Source: Streptosporangium brasiliense (GTDB taxonomy: Bacteria > Actinomycetota > Actinomycetes > Streptosporangiales > Streptosporangiaceae). From it: 64,000 bases of DNA. Position numbers and translations under genes: made by a program. How positions within the stretch are numbered: position 1 is the stretch's first letter; the number at the start of each line of letters is the position of its first letter. This document shows positions 49,968 through 59,364 of this stretch, one piece after another. The notes under the pieces are model-generated. The model had not been told where the DNA came from. It saw only the letters and a list, made by a program, of their open reading frames with translations, and ran no database searches. Location of the stretch: the NCBI RefSeq assembly GCF_030811595.1, contig NZ_JAUSRB010000002.1, positions 2,108,001 through 2,172,000 of the forward strand, given 5' to 3'.

Positions 49968-51635
49968 ATGTACCGTTCCGCGGCTTCTGCCTACTTGGTC
50001 ATCACCCTCGGTTCGATCATCCTCAGCCTGGTGATCGGCACCGCGACACCCGCATGGCTGGTCACCATGTGGTACCCGCCCGGCGAGATCGTCGGGAAGT
50101 CTCCTCTGGTGCCGGTGCTGGGCGGGTTGCTGCTGCTCGGACTGGTGAACTCGTGGATGCTGTGGCAGGTTTTGCGGGGACCCGCGCCTGCGGCCGTGCC
50201 GATGCGTCGGGCGGCCACGTGGCTACGGCTGCTGCTGTACGCCGACGTGATGTGGCTGCTGATCCCCTCCTTCCTCCCGGACCTGGTCGAGACGGTCATC
50301 GGGCTGGCGCTCTGGGTCCCTGCGCTCGTGCTGCTCACGGTGGTGCTCACCGGGTCAGGCCGGCCCTTCCGGCTGGTTCTGCTCCTGCTCGGACTGGTGG
50401 AACCGGCCAGGTCGCTCGTGAGCGACCTGGTGGACGATTCGAAGCCCCAGCTCTTCGTGAGCCCGGCCTACTGGGCGACTGTCATGGCCGCGGGAGTGGC
50501 CACGTTCGTCGTGATGGTGATGCTCCTGCTCGCTCAGCGGCGCGACGGACGCTGGAGCCGAGTGACGCTCCTCATCGGTCTGGGCACATTCGCGAGCGCG
50601 TTCCTGGTAGAGCTCGTAGACAGCCTGACGCGCGGCAGCACGATCGAGTCGATCGCCGAGGCGATGGATGTGCTCTACATCGTCTGGCTGGCGCGCACGG
50701 CACATGAGCTGAACCGTGAGCCGCGGCGGAAGGCGGCTCTGCGGGTGCCCGCAGCGGTCGCGGCTGTGCCCGCGGTCCTCCTGTTGATGGTCGTCGGCCC
50801 CGAGGGCCGTCCACATCTCACCTACACCTGGCAGAGCGATGAGCTCATGGAATGTTGGGCGCCGTCGGAACCGCCACGTGTCGCGGACACCCCGGCCCAC
50901 GAGCGCGATCGGGCCTACATGTGCAGCGTGAGCAAGCCTTCTCGGCATGTCTCGGACCAGGAACTGCTCGGCAGGGGCCGGGATGCGTGCACCAGGTTCG
51001 CGGCCGGGGAACCGGTCAATGCTCGGCCTGCGCTGCTCGCGCTGCTCTGCCCGGAGGTGATCGGGCGGAAATATCCGGATCTGTTGCTGTCATCCGCCCA
51101 GATCGGCCAGCGGCAGACAGAGAAGGAGAAGATCGAGCGCGAACAGTTGAAGCGCGAGGCGCGCAAGGAGGACGCCCTGTGCCGCGACCCGTGGCCCGCG
51201 CTACGCACTCGGTCCCAGGCGACCGCGTCCTATTACGACTGGGACTCCCAGCCCTACGCCATCTACGACGCGGAAGGGGACACCGAGGAAGATTACGCGG
51301 CGATCTGGGATGCGGGATCGGTCGACACCCTGGCGACCAGCGGTCAGCTGGCCCTGATCTTCACACCCAGCCAGGACTGGGCGACCTGTGTCACGGCGAA
51401 GGCGCTGCGCTCGGCCCCGCCACTCCTGCGACGCAGAGGCTGGGACCAGGTGGTCGAGGCGGACATCGTCAGTGAATCGGGTCACCTGGTGATGCAGGCA
51501 CTGTCGGCGAGCAAGGTGCGCTTCCCCGATCTCGCGCGCCGCGGTCCTGGCCGCTACCGGCTGCGCCTGTATACGCGTCCAGGTGTGGATCTCATTCTCA
51601 TCTATCCGGCCGGGAGAGCCGCTCTGTCCGGCTGA
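49968..51635 (+). CDS. Uncharacterised polytopic membrane protein with soluble C-terminal domain
   Basis: A 555-residue protein. Seven or eight helices fill residues 1-275 (for example AYLVITLGSIILSLVIG, PVLGGLLLLGLVNSWMLW, VIGLALWVPALVLLTVVLTG, PAAVAAVPAVLLLMVVG). The C-terminal half is soluble, with many Cys (ELMECW, YMCSV, DACTRF, LLCPEV, ALCRDPWP, WATCVT) that suggest disulfides and an outer location, and a charged coiled segment (QTEKEKIEREQLKREARKED). No family is recognised. The gene may be leaderless: TACGAT (49945-49950) is placed to start transcription just before GTG 49962 or ATG 49968. Confidence 0.75.
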   Translation: MYRSAASAYLVITLGSIILSLVIGTATPAWLVTMWYPPGEIVGKSPLVPVLGGLLLLGLVNSWMLWQVLRGPAPAAVPMRRAATWLRLLLYADVMWLLIPSFLPDLVETVIGLALWVPALVLLTVVLTGSGRPFRLVLLLLGLVEPARSLVSDLVDDSKPQLFVSPAYWATVMAAGVATFVVMVMLLLAQRRDGRWSRVTLLIGLGTFASAFLVELVDSLTRGSTIESIAEAMDVLYIVWLARTAHELNREPRRKAALRVPAAVAAVPAVLLLMVVGPEGRPHLTYTWQSDELMECWAPSEPPRVADTPAHERDRAYMCSVSKPSRHVSDQELLGRGRDACTRFAAGEPVNARPALLALLCPEVIGRKYPDLLLSSAQIGQRQTEKEKIEREQLKREARKEDALCRDPWPALRTRSQATASYYDWDSQPYAIYDAEGDTEEDYAAIWDAGSVDTLATSGQLALIFTPSQDWATCVTAKALRSAPPLLRRRGWDQVVEADIVSESGHLVMQALSASKVRFPDLARRGPGRYRLRLYTRPGVDLILIYPAGRAALSG

Positions 51636-51657
51636 GTCCCCGCCATCGCCCTGTGTG

Positions 51658-51670
51658 TACGGTTCTCGCA
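51658..51670 (+). promoter_or_regulatory. Leaderless-type -10 element of the BTAD regulator gene
   Basis: TACGGT (51658-51663) is six bases before ATG 51670, the TANNNT-N6-ATG arrangement of leaderless actinobacterial messages. No ribosome site is present. Confidence 0.5.
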
Positions 51671-54600
51671 TGCGGTTCGGGGTGCTTGGTCCACTGATGG
51701 TGTGGGACAGCGAGGGGGAGGTGGTCAGGGTCCCCGAGGCGAAGGTCAGGGCGCTGCTTGCCGATCTGCTGGTGCACGAGGGGCGGCCGGTCTCCGCCGA
51801 CCGGCTCGTCGACGACCTGTGGGGCGAGGAACTGCCGGGAAACCCCGCCAACGCCCTTCAGGCCAAGGTCTCCCAGCTGCGCCGGGCCCTTGGCCGTGAC
51901 CGCGTGGTGTATCAGGTGCCCGGCTACCGGCTGCGCATCGACGAGGCCGAAGACGGAGTGGACGCGAGCCTTTTCCAGTACCTGGTGACCAAGGCCCGCC
52001 TTGTCGGTGACCCACGGACGAGGGCCGCGCTACTCACCGAGGCGCTTGAGCTGTGGCGCGGGCCCGCGTTCGCCGAGTTCGCGGACGAGGAGTTCGCGCG
52101 TACGGCGGTGCAGCGCCTGACGGAACAGCGTCTGGCCGTCTTGGAGGAGCAGGCCGAAGCCCGTTTGGAGTCGGGCGACCGCACGCTGCTCATCGGGGAG
52201 CTCGCGGACCTGGTGGCACGCCATCCGCTGCGGGAACGGCTGCGCGCCGTCCAGATGCGCGCCCTGTACCTGGCCGGCCGTCAGAACGAGGCGCTGGCCT
52301 CGTACGCGGAGCTGCGCGACCGCCTCGCCGACGAGCTGGGCCTCGACCCGACCCGGGAACTGGCGGCGCTCCACCACGCGATCCTGCATCAGGACGTATC
52401 GCTCGCCCTGACGCCGGCCCCCGGCACCGGCGCGGGTCCTGCCATCAGCCCAGGCCCTGGCTCCGGCCCGGATCGGGCCGCCGCGGCACCGGGCGCCGGC
52501 CGCGCCCAGTCGAACCTCCCCGCCCAGCTCACCTCGCTGGTCGGCCGCGACCGGTCCATGGACGAGGTCGGCCGGGCCCTCCGTACCGCGCGCCTTGTCA
52601 CGCTCACCGGAACGGGCGGAGTCGGCAAGACACGGCTTGCCGTGGAGACGGCTGCCCGGTTCGCCCGCGACGCCGGCGGGGACGTGCCCGACGGGGTGTG
52701 GCTTGTCGAGCTCGCCGGTCAGAGCGGGGACCTGGCCGACCTCGTCCAGTTGGTCGCCGCCGTGCTCGGTGTCCGGGACGACGCGCCCTCCGGCCTGCCC
52801 GGACTCGGTGCGTCCCCGGTACCCGCCGACCGGCTCACCGCCGCCCTGCGCGACCGCCGGCTCCTGCTCGTCCTGGACAACTGCGAACACGTCGTCGAGC
52901 GGGCCGCCGAGCTCGCGGAACTGCTGTTGCGCGCCGCGCCCGGACTGCGTGTCCTGGCCACCAGCCAGGAGCCGCTGGGCCTGGGAGGCGAGGCGGTCTT
53001 CCTGGTGGAACCGCTCAGGGCAGCCGACGCGGTACGGCTGTTCGCGGAGCGTGCCGCCGCGGCGGCCCCGGGTTTCTCGCTCGACGGGGCTACCCGCGAG
53101 ACCCACGAGGCCGTGGCGGAGATCTGCCGTCGCCTTGACGGCATTCCGCTTGCCCTCGAACTGGCCGCGACCCGTGTCCGTGCCCTTGGCGTGCGGGAGC
53201 TGGCGGTGCGCCTCGGCGACCGGTTCCGGGTGCTGACCTCCGGGCAGCGGGGCGCACCGGCGCGCCAGCAGACCCTGCGGGCGATGATCGACTGGAGCTG
53301 GGAGTTGCTCAGCGCGCCGGAGCGCATCGTGCTGCGCCGCCTCGCCGTACACAGCGACGGTTGCACCCTGGACGCCGCCGAAGCGGTGTGCGGGGGTGAC
53401 GGGGTGCCCCGCGAGGAGGTCCTCGACCTGGTGTCCCGGCTTGTCGACCGGTCCCTGGTCGTCATGGTCGACGGTCCGGCGGGTCCCCGCTACCGGCTGC
53501 TCGAATCCGTGAGCGCGTACGCGATGGAGCGCCTGCGAGAGACGGAGGACCTCGGCGGCGCACGAGACCGGCATCTGCGCTACTACCTGGACCTCGCCGA
53601 GCGGGCCGAACCCCGTCTCCGTGGTGCCCGGCAGCAGGTGTGGCTCGGCCGTCTCGACGCCGAGGCCGCCAATCTACGGTCGGCGCTCGACGAGGCGACA
53701 CGGCGTGCCGCGGCGGCCGAGGAGGTACGCCGCCCTCCGGCCGGCGGGCCGGCGCCCGTCCCCCCGGCCCACGCGGCGGTGCGCCTCGCCACCGCTCTCG
53801 CCTGGTGGTGGCTGTTGCGCGGCCGTCTGAGCGAGGCCTGCCGCGCCCTGTCGGCCGTGCTCGCCGTCGCCCCCGAGGCCGCCGAACTCCACGTGCTGCG
53901 CGACGCGTTCATGCTGCTGACCGGGGGCCGGTCCGAGGCACAGGCATGCCCGGAACCGGAGATCGGAGATCCCGTACGGCGCGGCCGGGCCGTATGGCTG
54001 TACGCGTACGGGCTGTTCAGCGCCGGTGACCCTACTGCCGGCGAAGAGACCAACATCCGTGCGCTCGACCTCTTCACCGTCGCCGGTGACCGGTGGGGCA
54101 CCGCCGCCGCCCTCGGGCTGCGAGCCATGCACGCGCTGATCCGGGGTGATCTCGCCGGCCTCACGCGGGACGGCATGCGCAGCGCCGGGCTCTTCCGCGA
54201 GCTCGGGGACCGCTGGGGCGAGCTGCAGACCGTTTCGCCGCTTGCCGCGCTCGCCGAGATCAAGGGCGACTACGAGGAGGCCACGCGCCTCCAGAACGAG
54301 GGGCTGCGCATCGCACAGGAGCTGGGCCTGGAGACGGAGATCTCCGCCCGGTACTCCGGGCTCGGCAGGCTGGCGCTGCTCGCCCAGGAATGGGACAGGG
54401 CCGGTGAACTGCACGAGCGGGCTCGACGGTTGGCCGTCGAGCAGGGCTACAAATACGGTGAGATCCACTCGGAGATGGGACTCGCCCTGGGAGCACGCCG
54501 CTCGGGCGACCTCGACGCCGCCGAGGCGCGTCTGCTGCGCATCCGCGACGCCGGTGTGTCCTCGGCGGCGGGTGACCATCTGCTCCTCGCCGAGCTCGGG

Positions 54601-54975
54601 TTCATCGCCGAACTGCGTGGGGACGAGGCTCAGGCCACCGCCCGTCATCTTCTCGGCCTGGAGATCGCACGCTCCATTGACGAGCCACGTGCCATGGCCC
54701 TCTCCCTGGAGGGTCTCGCGGGCGCGGCGGCGCTCTCCGGGGATGCGGGTCGAGCCGGGTGCGCGGCCCTGCTGCTCGGTGCGGCGGACGCGGCGCGCCA
54801 GGGTGTGGGCGCCCCGCTGCCACCCGCCGAGCGCGGTGACGTCGACCGGATCACGACGGCGGTGGCGGCGGCCCTGAGCCGGGCAGCCTTCGCCGAAGCG
54901 TTCCGGCGGGGCGCGGACCTGTCCCCGGAGGAGGCCGCGCGCGCCGCCCGGGCAGTGCTGTCTCCTCCGCCCTGA
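51670..54975 (+). CDS. AfsR/DnrI/SARP-type regulator with BTAD, NB-ARC and TPR-like domains
   Basis: A 1101-residue transcription factor. Residues 1-95 are an OmpR-like winged helix (MRFGVLGPLMVWDSEGEVVR, PANALQAKVSQLRRALG), 96-245 the BTAD helical domain (DASLFQYLVTKARLVGDPRT, LGLDPTRELAALHHAIL), then an Ala/Pro/Gly linker and an NTPase with Walker A GTGGVGKTR (about 315-323), LLLVLDNCEHVVE and LRVLATSQEPLGLGGE. The last 400 residues are helical repeats. Such STAND-type activators control secondary metabolism or related traits after ATP-dependent oligomerisation. Neighbouring genes do not show a biosynthetic cluster, so the target is unknown. Confidence 0.9.
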   Translation: MRFGVLGPLMVWDSEGEVVRVPEAKVRALLADLLVHEGRPVSADRLVDDLWGEELPGNPANALQAKVSQLRRALGRDRVVYQVPGYRLRIDEAEDGVDASLFQYLVTKARLVGDPRTRAALLTEALELWRGPAFAEFADEEFARTAVQRLTEQRLAVLEEQAEARLESGDRTLLIGELADLVARHPLRERLRAVQMRALYLAGRQNEALASYAELRDRLADELGLDPTRELAALHHAILHQDVSLALTPAPGTGAGPAISPGPGSGPDRAAAAPGAGRAQSNLPAQLTSLVGRDRSMDEVGRALRTARLVTLTGTGGVGKTRLAVETAARFARDAGGDVPDGVWLVELAGQSGDLADLVQLVAAVLGVRDDAPSGLPGLGASPVPADRLTAALRDRRLLLVLDNCEHVVERAAELAELLLRAAPGLRVLATSQEPLGLGGEAVFLVEPLRAADAVRLFAERAAAAAPGFSLDGATRETHEAVAEICRRLDGIPLALELAATRVRALGVRELAVRLGDRFRVLTSGQRGAPARQQTLRAMIDWSWELLSAPERIVLRRLAVHSDGCTLDAAEAVCGGDGVPREEVLDLVSRLVDRSLVVMVDGPAGPRYRLLESVSAYAMERLRETEDLGGARDRHLRYYLDLAERAEPRLRGARQQVWLGRLDAEAANLRSALDEATRRAAAAEEVRRPPAGGPAPVPPAHAAVRLATALAWWWLLRGRLSEACRALSAVLAVAPEAAELHVLRDAFMLLTGGRSEAQACPEPEIGDPVRRGRAVWLYAYGLFSAGDPTAGEETNIRALDLFTVAGDRWGTAAALGLRAMHALIRGDLAGLTRDGMRSAGLFRELGDRWGELQTVSPLAALAEIKGDYEEATRLQNEGLRIAQELGLETEISARYSGLGRLALLAQEWDRAGELHERARRLAVEQGYKYGEIHSEMGLALGARRSGDLDAAEARLLRIRDAGVSSAAGDHLLLAELGFIAELRGDEAQATARHLLGLEIARSIDEPRAMALSLEGLAGAAALSGDAGRAGCAALLLGAADAARQGVGAPLPPAERGDVDRITTAVAAALSRAAFAEAFRRGADLSPEEAARAARAVLSPPP

Positions 54976-55001
54976 GCCGTTCGCGCCTGGGCGCACCGGC
55001 C

Positions 55002-55019
55002 GGCCGCCGACCGGCGGCC
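55002..55019. terminator. Short hairpin between convergent genes
   Basis: GGCCGCCG and CGGCGGCC arms with a 2-base centre lie between the BTAD regulator and old yellow enzyme stops. Confidence 0.4.
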
Positions 55020-55033
55020 CTGGCCTGCGGTGG

Positions 55034-56236
55034 TCAGGCTGCGGCCGGTTCGGGCGTTCCGGCCTGCCGGGCGGCGGCCAGCGTGGGGTAGTCGGTGTAT
55101 CCGGTCTCTCCGCCGACGTACATCAGGTGTCTGTCCCGCACCGGGTTGAGCGGGGCGTCGATGCGCAGCCGTTCGACCAGGTCGGGGTTTGCCAGGAACG
55201 CGCGGCCGAGTGAGATCAGGTCGGCGCCCGCGGCCAGCAGTCTCTCGCCCGCGTGCTTGCCGCCGTCGGCGGGGAGCGGTCCCGGCCAGGGCAGCATCGG
55301 GTTGGCGATCAGTGTCCCCTGCCAGCCCTTGCGGATTTCGTGGAAGAGCGGCTGGTCGGGGTCGGCGAAGACGACGTGCAGGTAGGCCAGGCCCTTGCCG
55401 GCCAGCGCGCCGATGAGTGCCGGGTAGATGCGCTCGGTGTCGCCCTCGTCGATGCCGTTGACGGTGAGCCCGGGGGCGATGCGCAGGCCCACCCGTTCGG
55501 GGCCGATCGCGTCGGCGACGGCCTGGACGACCTCGACCGCGAAGCGGATGCGGCCGGCCACCGAGCCGCCGTAGGCGTCGGTGCGGTGGTTGGTGCCCCG
55601 TGCCAGGAACTGGTGGATGAGGTAGCCGTTGGCGGCGTGCACCTCCACCCCGGCGAAGCCCGCCTCGACGGCGTTGCGGGCGGCGGCGGCGAAGTCGGCC
55701 ACGGTGGAGCGGATCTCGTCGACGGTCATCTCACGTGGCACCACGGAGGGCTGGTGCCCGCCGGGGGTGAAGATCGTGTCCGGGAGCGGGACCGGTGAGG
55801 GCGCGACCGGCGTCAGCCCGCTGTTGTCGGGATGGCCGACGCGGCCGCCGTGCTGCAGTTGCAGGAACATCCGGCCTCCGGCGGCGCGCACCGCGTCGGT
55901 GACGTGCCGCCAGCCCGCCACGTGCGCCTGGTCGTAGATCGCGGGGATGTCGGGGTAGGTCTGCCCCACGGCGTTCGGCGTGGTGGCCTCGGCGATGATC
56001 AGCCCCGCGGAGGCGCGCTGCGCGTAGTAGGTGGCCATGATCGGCCGCGGGACGCCGTCGGCCGCGGCACGGTTGCGGGTCATCGGCGCCATCACCAGCC
56101 GGTTGGGCAGGCGCAGATCGCCAAGGTCGGCGGGTTCGAACAAGCGGGACGTCACCGGTGTGTCCGTGGTGGTGGCCGGGCCCGTGCCCGCCGTACCGCC
56201 GATGACCACGGTCTCGTTGTCCGTGTGCTTGGTCAT
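55034..56236 (-). CDS. Old yellow enzyme family alkene reductase
   Basis: A 400-residue FMN/NAD(P)H oxidoreductase: RLVMAPMTRNRAA, MFLQLQHGGRVGHP, VEVHAANGYLIHQFLA with the substrate His-Ala-Ala-Asn, and ISLGRAFLANPDLVERL. It resembles NemA-type enzymes that reduce activated alkenes, nitro esters and quinones. The N-terminus has a 30-residue Thr/Gly-rich extension before SRLFEPADLGDL; ATG 56236 with AAGGGAG upstream is still the only good start. Divergent from the DHFR-like gene. Confidence 0.9.
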   Translation of the reverse strand: MTKHTDNETVVIGGTAGTGPATTTDTPVTSRLFEPADLGDLRLPNRLVMAPMTRNRAAADGVPRPIMATYYAQRASAGLIIAEATTPNAVGQTYPDIPAIYDQAHVAGWRHVTDAVRAAGGRMFLQLQHGGRVGHPDNSGLTPVAPSPVPLPDTIFTPGGHQPSVVPREMTVDEIRSTVADFAAAARNAVEAGFAGVEVHAANGYLIHQFLARGTNHRTDAYGGSVAGRIRFAVEVVQAVADAIGPERVGLRIAPGLTVNGIDEGDTERIYPALIGALAGKGLAYLHVVFADPDQPLFHEIRKGWQGTLIANPMLPWPGPLPADGGKHAGERLLAAGADLISLGRAFLANPDLVERLRIDAPLNPVRDRHLMYVGGETGYTDYPTLAAARQAGTPEPAAA

Positions 56237-56479
56237 GCTCTGCTCCCTTGCGCGTTCTCACCATGTGGTGCTGCTGACAGGGATGACTGTGCTCGCAGGC
56301 GCTTCGGAGGCGCTGACGGCCCGCTGACGGGTTGTGCGCGCGGTGCCGTCAGCCGGTCTCCGGCGCCAAGCACCGGCACCTGAAGGAAGCCGTAAGTGAT
56401 CCGTAAACGGGCTCGGCCAAGCTGAGGGCACATCACCACGAAGGGCCGGACAGGCCCGCCACTTCTTGAGGAGCAGGAC

Positions 56480-57031
56480 ATGAGCAAGGTCGTCGCGGTC
56501 ATCTACATCTCGATGGACGGCGTCGTGGAGGAGCCCGCCTGGACCGGGCCGTTCTGGAACGACGACCACGGCAAGTTCCAGGCCGGCCAGCTCTCCCAGA
56601 GCCGTGCCCTGCTCCTGGGCCGCGTCACCTACGACGGCATGTCCCAGGCCTGGCAGGCGATGGAGGCGGCCGGCGAGGACGTGGGCGAGATGAACAGCAT
56701 CCCGAAGCACGTGGCCTCCACCACGCTCAAGGAGCCGACGTGGAACGCCACCGTCATCGACGGCGACGTCGCCGAGGCGGTCGCCAAGCTGAAGGCCGAG
56801 GACGGCAAGGACCTCCTCGTCTACGGCAGCGGCGACCTGGTCAACTACCTGATCAAGCACGACCTCGTCGACGAGCTCAAGCTCTTCCTCCACCCGGTCG
56901 TCGTCGGCGAGGGCAAGCGCCTGTTCTCCGATGGCGTCGACCCCAAGACCTGGCGGCTGGCCGGCACCCACGCCTTCAGCTCCGGCGCCATCGTCCTGGA
57001 CTACCGCCCGGCGGCCGGGCAGGAGGCGTAG
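56480..57031 (+). CDS. DHFR/RibD-C family reductase
   Basis: A 183-residue protein with the dihydrofolate reductase-like fold: VIYISMDGVVEEPAWTG, ALLLGRVTYDGMSQAW, LLVYGSGDLVNYLIKHDLVD and LKLFLHPVVVGEGKRLFSDG. The GSGDLV loop binds NADPH. These single-domain paralogues are widespread in actinomycetes and their substrates are not known. ATG 56480 follows GAGGAGCAGGAC. Confidence 0.87.
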   Translation: MSKVVAVIYISMDGVVEEPAWTGPFWNDDHGKFQAGQLSQSRALLLGRVTYDGMSQAWQAMEAAGEDVGEMNSIPKHVASTTLKEPTWNATVIDGDVAEAVAKLKAEDGKDLLVYGSGDLVNYLIKHDLVDELKLFLHPVVVGEGKRLFSDGVDPKTWRLAGTHAFSSGAIVLDYRPAAGQEA

Positions 57032-57151
57032 AGACCAGGCTCAGGGGGGCGTGGAGACCAGGCTGCGGACGCCATCTGAGCAGCACAGGCGCCCCGGGCC
57101 GAGCACGGCCGGGGCGACGGTGAGTCACGCGAGCCGGGCCCTGCCGTCCGG

Positions 57152-57517
57152 TCAGGCTCGCATGGCGAGCAGGGCCTCTCGCGCTGCGGCGAGTGCTTCT
57201 TCGTCGGAGGCTCCGGTGTGCAGAGCGGCCCTGGCGAACTCCTCGGCCGCCGCGGCGAGCCGGAGGCGGAACCGGTCGGCGGCGCCGGTGATGACGGCCG
57301 CCCGGCCGCGACGTAGCTCCACCAGTCCCTCGTCGCGCAACTGCTGGTAGCCCCGTAGAACGGTGTGCAGATTGATGCCGAGGGCGGTGGCCACGTTGCG
57401 CGCCGAGGGGAGTCGGTCTCCGGGGGCGGCCATGCCGTTGGCCAGCGCGGCGCGTACGGAGCCCGCCACCTGGTCGGCGAGCGGCTGGGCCGACGCGGGG
57501 TCAACTGCGATCAGCAC
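57152..57517 (-). CDS. GntR family regulator, YtrA-like
   Basis: A 121-residue repressor with a winged helix (ASAQPLADQVAGSVRAALAN, PGDRLPSARNVATALGINLH, VLRGYQQLRDEGLVELRRGR) and a short helical dimerisation tail, as in the YtrA subfamily. Its GTG start at 57517 shares one base with the stop of the upstream gene (TAGTG), with AGGAG nearby, so the two are translationally coupled. Such regulators usually repress their own operon; a long inverted repeat overlaps the promoter at 58537-58570. Confidence 0.87.
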   Translation of the reverse strand: MLIAVDPASAQPLADQVAGSVRAALANGMAAPGDRLPSARNVATALGINLHTVLRGYQQLRDEGLVELRRGRAAVITGAADRFRLRLAAAAEEFARAALHTGASDEEALAAAREALLAMRA

Positions 57518-58524
57518 TACGCCGTCTCCTGTCGTTGCCTGCTCAGCCATCCGTTGACCAGCGCGGCCGCCGTCTCCGCTTCGCGCGTGGAGTAGACGAA
57601 CCACCGGTCGTCACTGAGCGACAGGGCGAGCACCGGTCCCTTCCCGTTGACGACGCCCCAGCCTGCCTCCCCGTCGTCCAGCTTGTATCGCCCGGGGAGA
57701 GGTGCGCTCATGGCCTCGGCGAACCGTACCCTCGGGTACGGCACCGTCCGGCGCAGGACGGGAAGCCAGGGGAGGCTCACTGTGACGCCCGAGCCGTCGA
57801 TCTGCAGGCGGGTGCGCGCCTGCGCCGCCTCGAAGGTCGTCAACAGTGCAAGCAAGGCCACCCCCTGCCACCCGCCGAAGCCGTTGGACACGGCCCATGC
57901 GGTGAGCGCGGCCAGCACCGCGGCGGCCGGCAGCCTACGTGCCGACCAGGCGGAAGTCACGAACATGGCGCGCTGCCACGGGCCGAGCGCCATGGTGGGG
58001 GCGTACGGCGGTGGTGCGGCGGTGGCCACGGGCGCCGGCGGCAGCGGACCCGCCACCGCCCAGCCCAGCGCGAGCGCCCCCGCGGTGACGGCGATCTCCA
58101 CCGCCAGGTGCCAGACGGGCCGGGCCACGGCGCCCGGGGCGTCGGCCAGCGCCGGCAGCCACAGCACGCCGGACACCGGAACGGCCACGCCGATGAGGAA
58201 ACTGCCGGCCACCAGGCCCCGCTGGACCTGAGGCAGGCGCCAGTAGCGCAGGAACGAGACGACGAGCAGTGCTTCACACCACATCACCGTCCCGAGGAGG
58301 GGTTGCGAGGTCCAGCCTCGCCAGGTGGGCTCGTACGTGGTGTCGATGGCCCAGTTGCCGATGTGGACGCGGTCGGGAAGGCGCCCGCCGTACAAGGCGG
58401 CCAGGACCATGGGCACGGCCAGGAGGAGCAGCGGGGGAGCGGCCGTCAGGATCAGGCGACGGGGCCGTCCCGGCGCGGCGTGATCGGGGTGACGGGGAGA
58501 CGCGGGGGATATGGGGATGAACAC
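57517..58524 (-). CDS. DUF1648-type membrane protein
   Basis: A 335-residue protein. An N-terminal helix (LILTAAPPLLLLAVPMVLAA) precedes the DUF1648-like sequence YGGRLPDRVHIGNW; further helices are VAGSFLIGVAVPVSGVLWL, LAVEIAVTAGALALGWAVAG and a pair near residue 205-240. The C-terminal 100 residues are a soluble beta domain (LQIDGSGVTVSLPWL). DUF1648 proteins are often encoded next to GntR/YtrA regulators, as here. GTG 58524 is chosen for the GGAGG six bases upstream; GTG 58527 and TTG 58530 are the alternatives. Confidence 0.82.
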   Translation of the reverse strand: MFIPISPASPRHPDHAAPGRPRRLILTAAPPLLLLAVPMVLAALYGGRLPDRVHIGNWAIDTTYEPTWRGWTSQPLLGTVMWCEALLVVSFLRYWRLPQVQRGLVAGSFLIGVAVPVSGVLWLPALADAPGAVARPVWHLAVEIAVTAGALALGWAVAGPLPPAPVATAAPPPYAPTMALGPWQRAMFVTSAWSARRLPAAAVLAALTAWAVSNGFGGWQGVALLALLTTFEAAQARTRLQIDGSGVTVSLPWLPVLRRTVPYPRVRFAEAMSAPLPGRYKLDDGEAGWGVVNGKGPVLALSLSDDRWFVYSTREAETAAALVNGWLSRQRQETA

Positions 58525-58536
58525 CACCAACCTCCA

Positions 58537-58570
58537 ACTGTTTGCTTTTGACTATAACAGTGCAAACAGT
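58537..58570 (-). promoter_or_regulatory. Inverted-repeat operator over the DUF1648/GntR promoter
   Basis: ACTGTTTGC (58537-58545) and GCAAACAGT (58562-58570) are perfect 9-bp arms around a 16-bp spacer. The spacer contains TATAGT on the minus strand (58556-58551), a likely -10 element, so a repressor bound here would cover the promoter. Confidence 0.6.
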
Positions 58571-58683
58571 CTCCTGAAGGGTGACAGGATGCTTCCCCCG
58601 GCCGGGCCGGCTTCCGCCTCCCCTGGCGTCCCTGCCGCCGGATGGCCGTGGCCGGGGCCGGATCATCCTCAACCGCATCGTCC

Positions 58684-59298
58684 TCAACCGCATCGTCCGG
58701 GCGGACCGGTCCGCGGAGAAGGGCGCCGAGCTGTCGGCGAACCCTCATGGTGGTCCGGGGTGTGGTCCGGGGTGCGAGCCGTACCGGCGGGGTGGGTGGT
58801 GAGCCGTAGGACGCGGTCGAGGGGCGAGGGGGTCTCGGGGGCGAAGGGTGTCCCGGTGTTCAGGGCGCGGAGTCCGAGCGTGATCGCCTCGCCGAGGAGG
58901 CTGACGCCGATGGACAGCGTGATCGGCCGCGCCTGCTCCGGGACGCCCGCGGCCACGGCGAGCAGGCCGACCCCCATGTTGGCCGCTGCGGACACCGCCC
59001 AGACCAGCAGGGTCCAGACCGTGTAGCGCTGCCAGAGGTGGCCGTGCTTGGTGAACAGCCGCGGGGTGAGGCCCCGCAACGCGCCGAAGAGCAGGCCGAT
59101 GAGGGAGGCCGCCGCGATCCAGACGATGTCGTAGCCGCTCGGATGCACGTTCCTGGCCAGGCCGAAGACACCGATGCCGATGAGGACGACGGGCGGCAGG
59201 AACAGGTCGCGGGCGTTGAGAGGCTCCCCGATGAACCGCTTGACGACCACGCCGAGCACCAGCACGGCCACGACGGCCACCCATAACGTTCCGTCCAC
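58684..59298 (-). CDS. Polytopic membrane protein, target of the divergent TetR regulator
   Basis: A 204-residue protein with five or six helices (WVAVVAVLVLGVVVKRFIG, LFLPPVVLIGIGVFGLA, IVWIAAASLIGLLFGALRG, YTVWTLLVWAVSAAANMGVG, PITLSIGVSLLGEAITLGL) and a long Pro/Thr/Arg tail. It resembles the CcdC/DUF1453-type membrane proteins. GTG 59298 with GGAGGG just upstream is preferred over ATG 59325, because that ATG lies inside operator O1. Confidence 0.78.
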   Translation of the reverse strand: MDGTLWVAVVAVLVLGVVVKRFIGEPLNARDLFLPPVVLIGIGVFGLARNVHPSGYDIVWIAAASLIGLLFGALRGLTPRLFTKHGHLWQRYTVWTLLVWAVSAAANMGVGLLAVAAGVPEQARPITLSIGVSLLGEAITLGLRALNTGTPFAPETPSPLDRVLRLTTHPAGTARTPDHTPDHHEGSPTARRPSPRTGPPGRCG

Positions 59299-59313
59299 TG
59301 CGCCCTCCGTTGG

Positions 59314-59354
59314 TAGCACGGTCATGCTAAAAAAACTGTAGCACGGACGTGCTA
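59314..59354. promoter_or_regulatory. Twin operators O1 and O2 of the TetR regulator
   Basis: O2 (59339-59354) is a perfect palindrome, TAGCACG-GA-CGTGCTA. O1 (59314-59329) is TAGCACG-GT-CATGCTA with one mismatch. Centres are 25 bp apart between the divergent genes. O2 touches the -10 element (TATAAA, 59353-59358) of the regulator gene. Confidence 0.75.
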
Positions 59355-59364
59355 TAAAAGTTGG

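Noticed and set aside
58511..59026. A 171-codon plus-strand frame beginning MGMNTTNLQL
   Set aside because: It crosses the GntR operator and then runs antisense through the membrane protein gene; composition is shadow-like.
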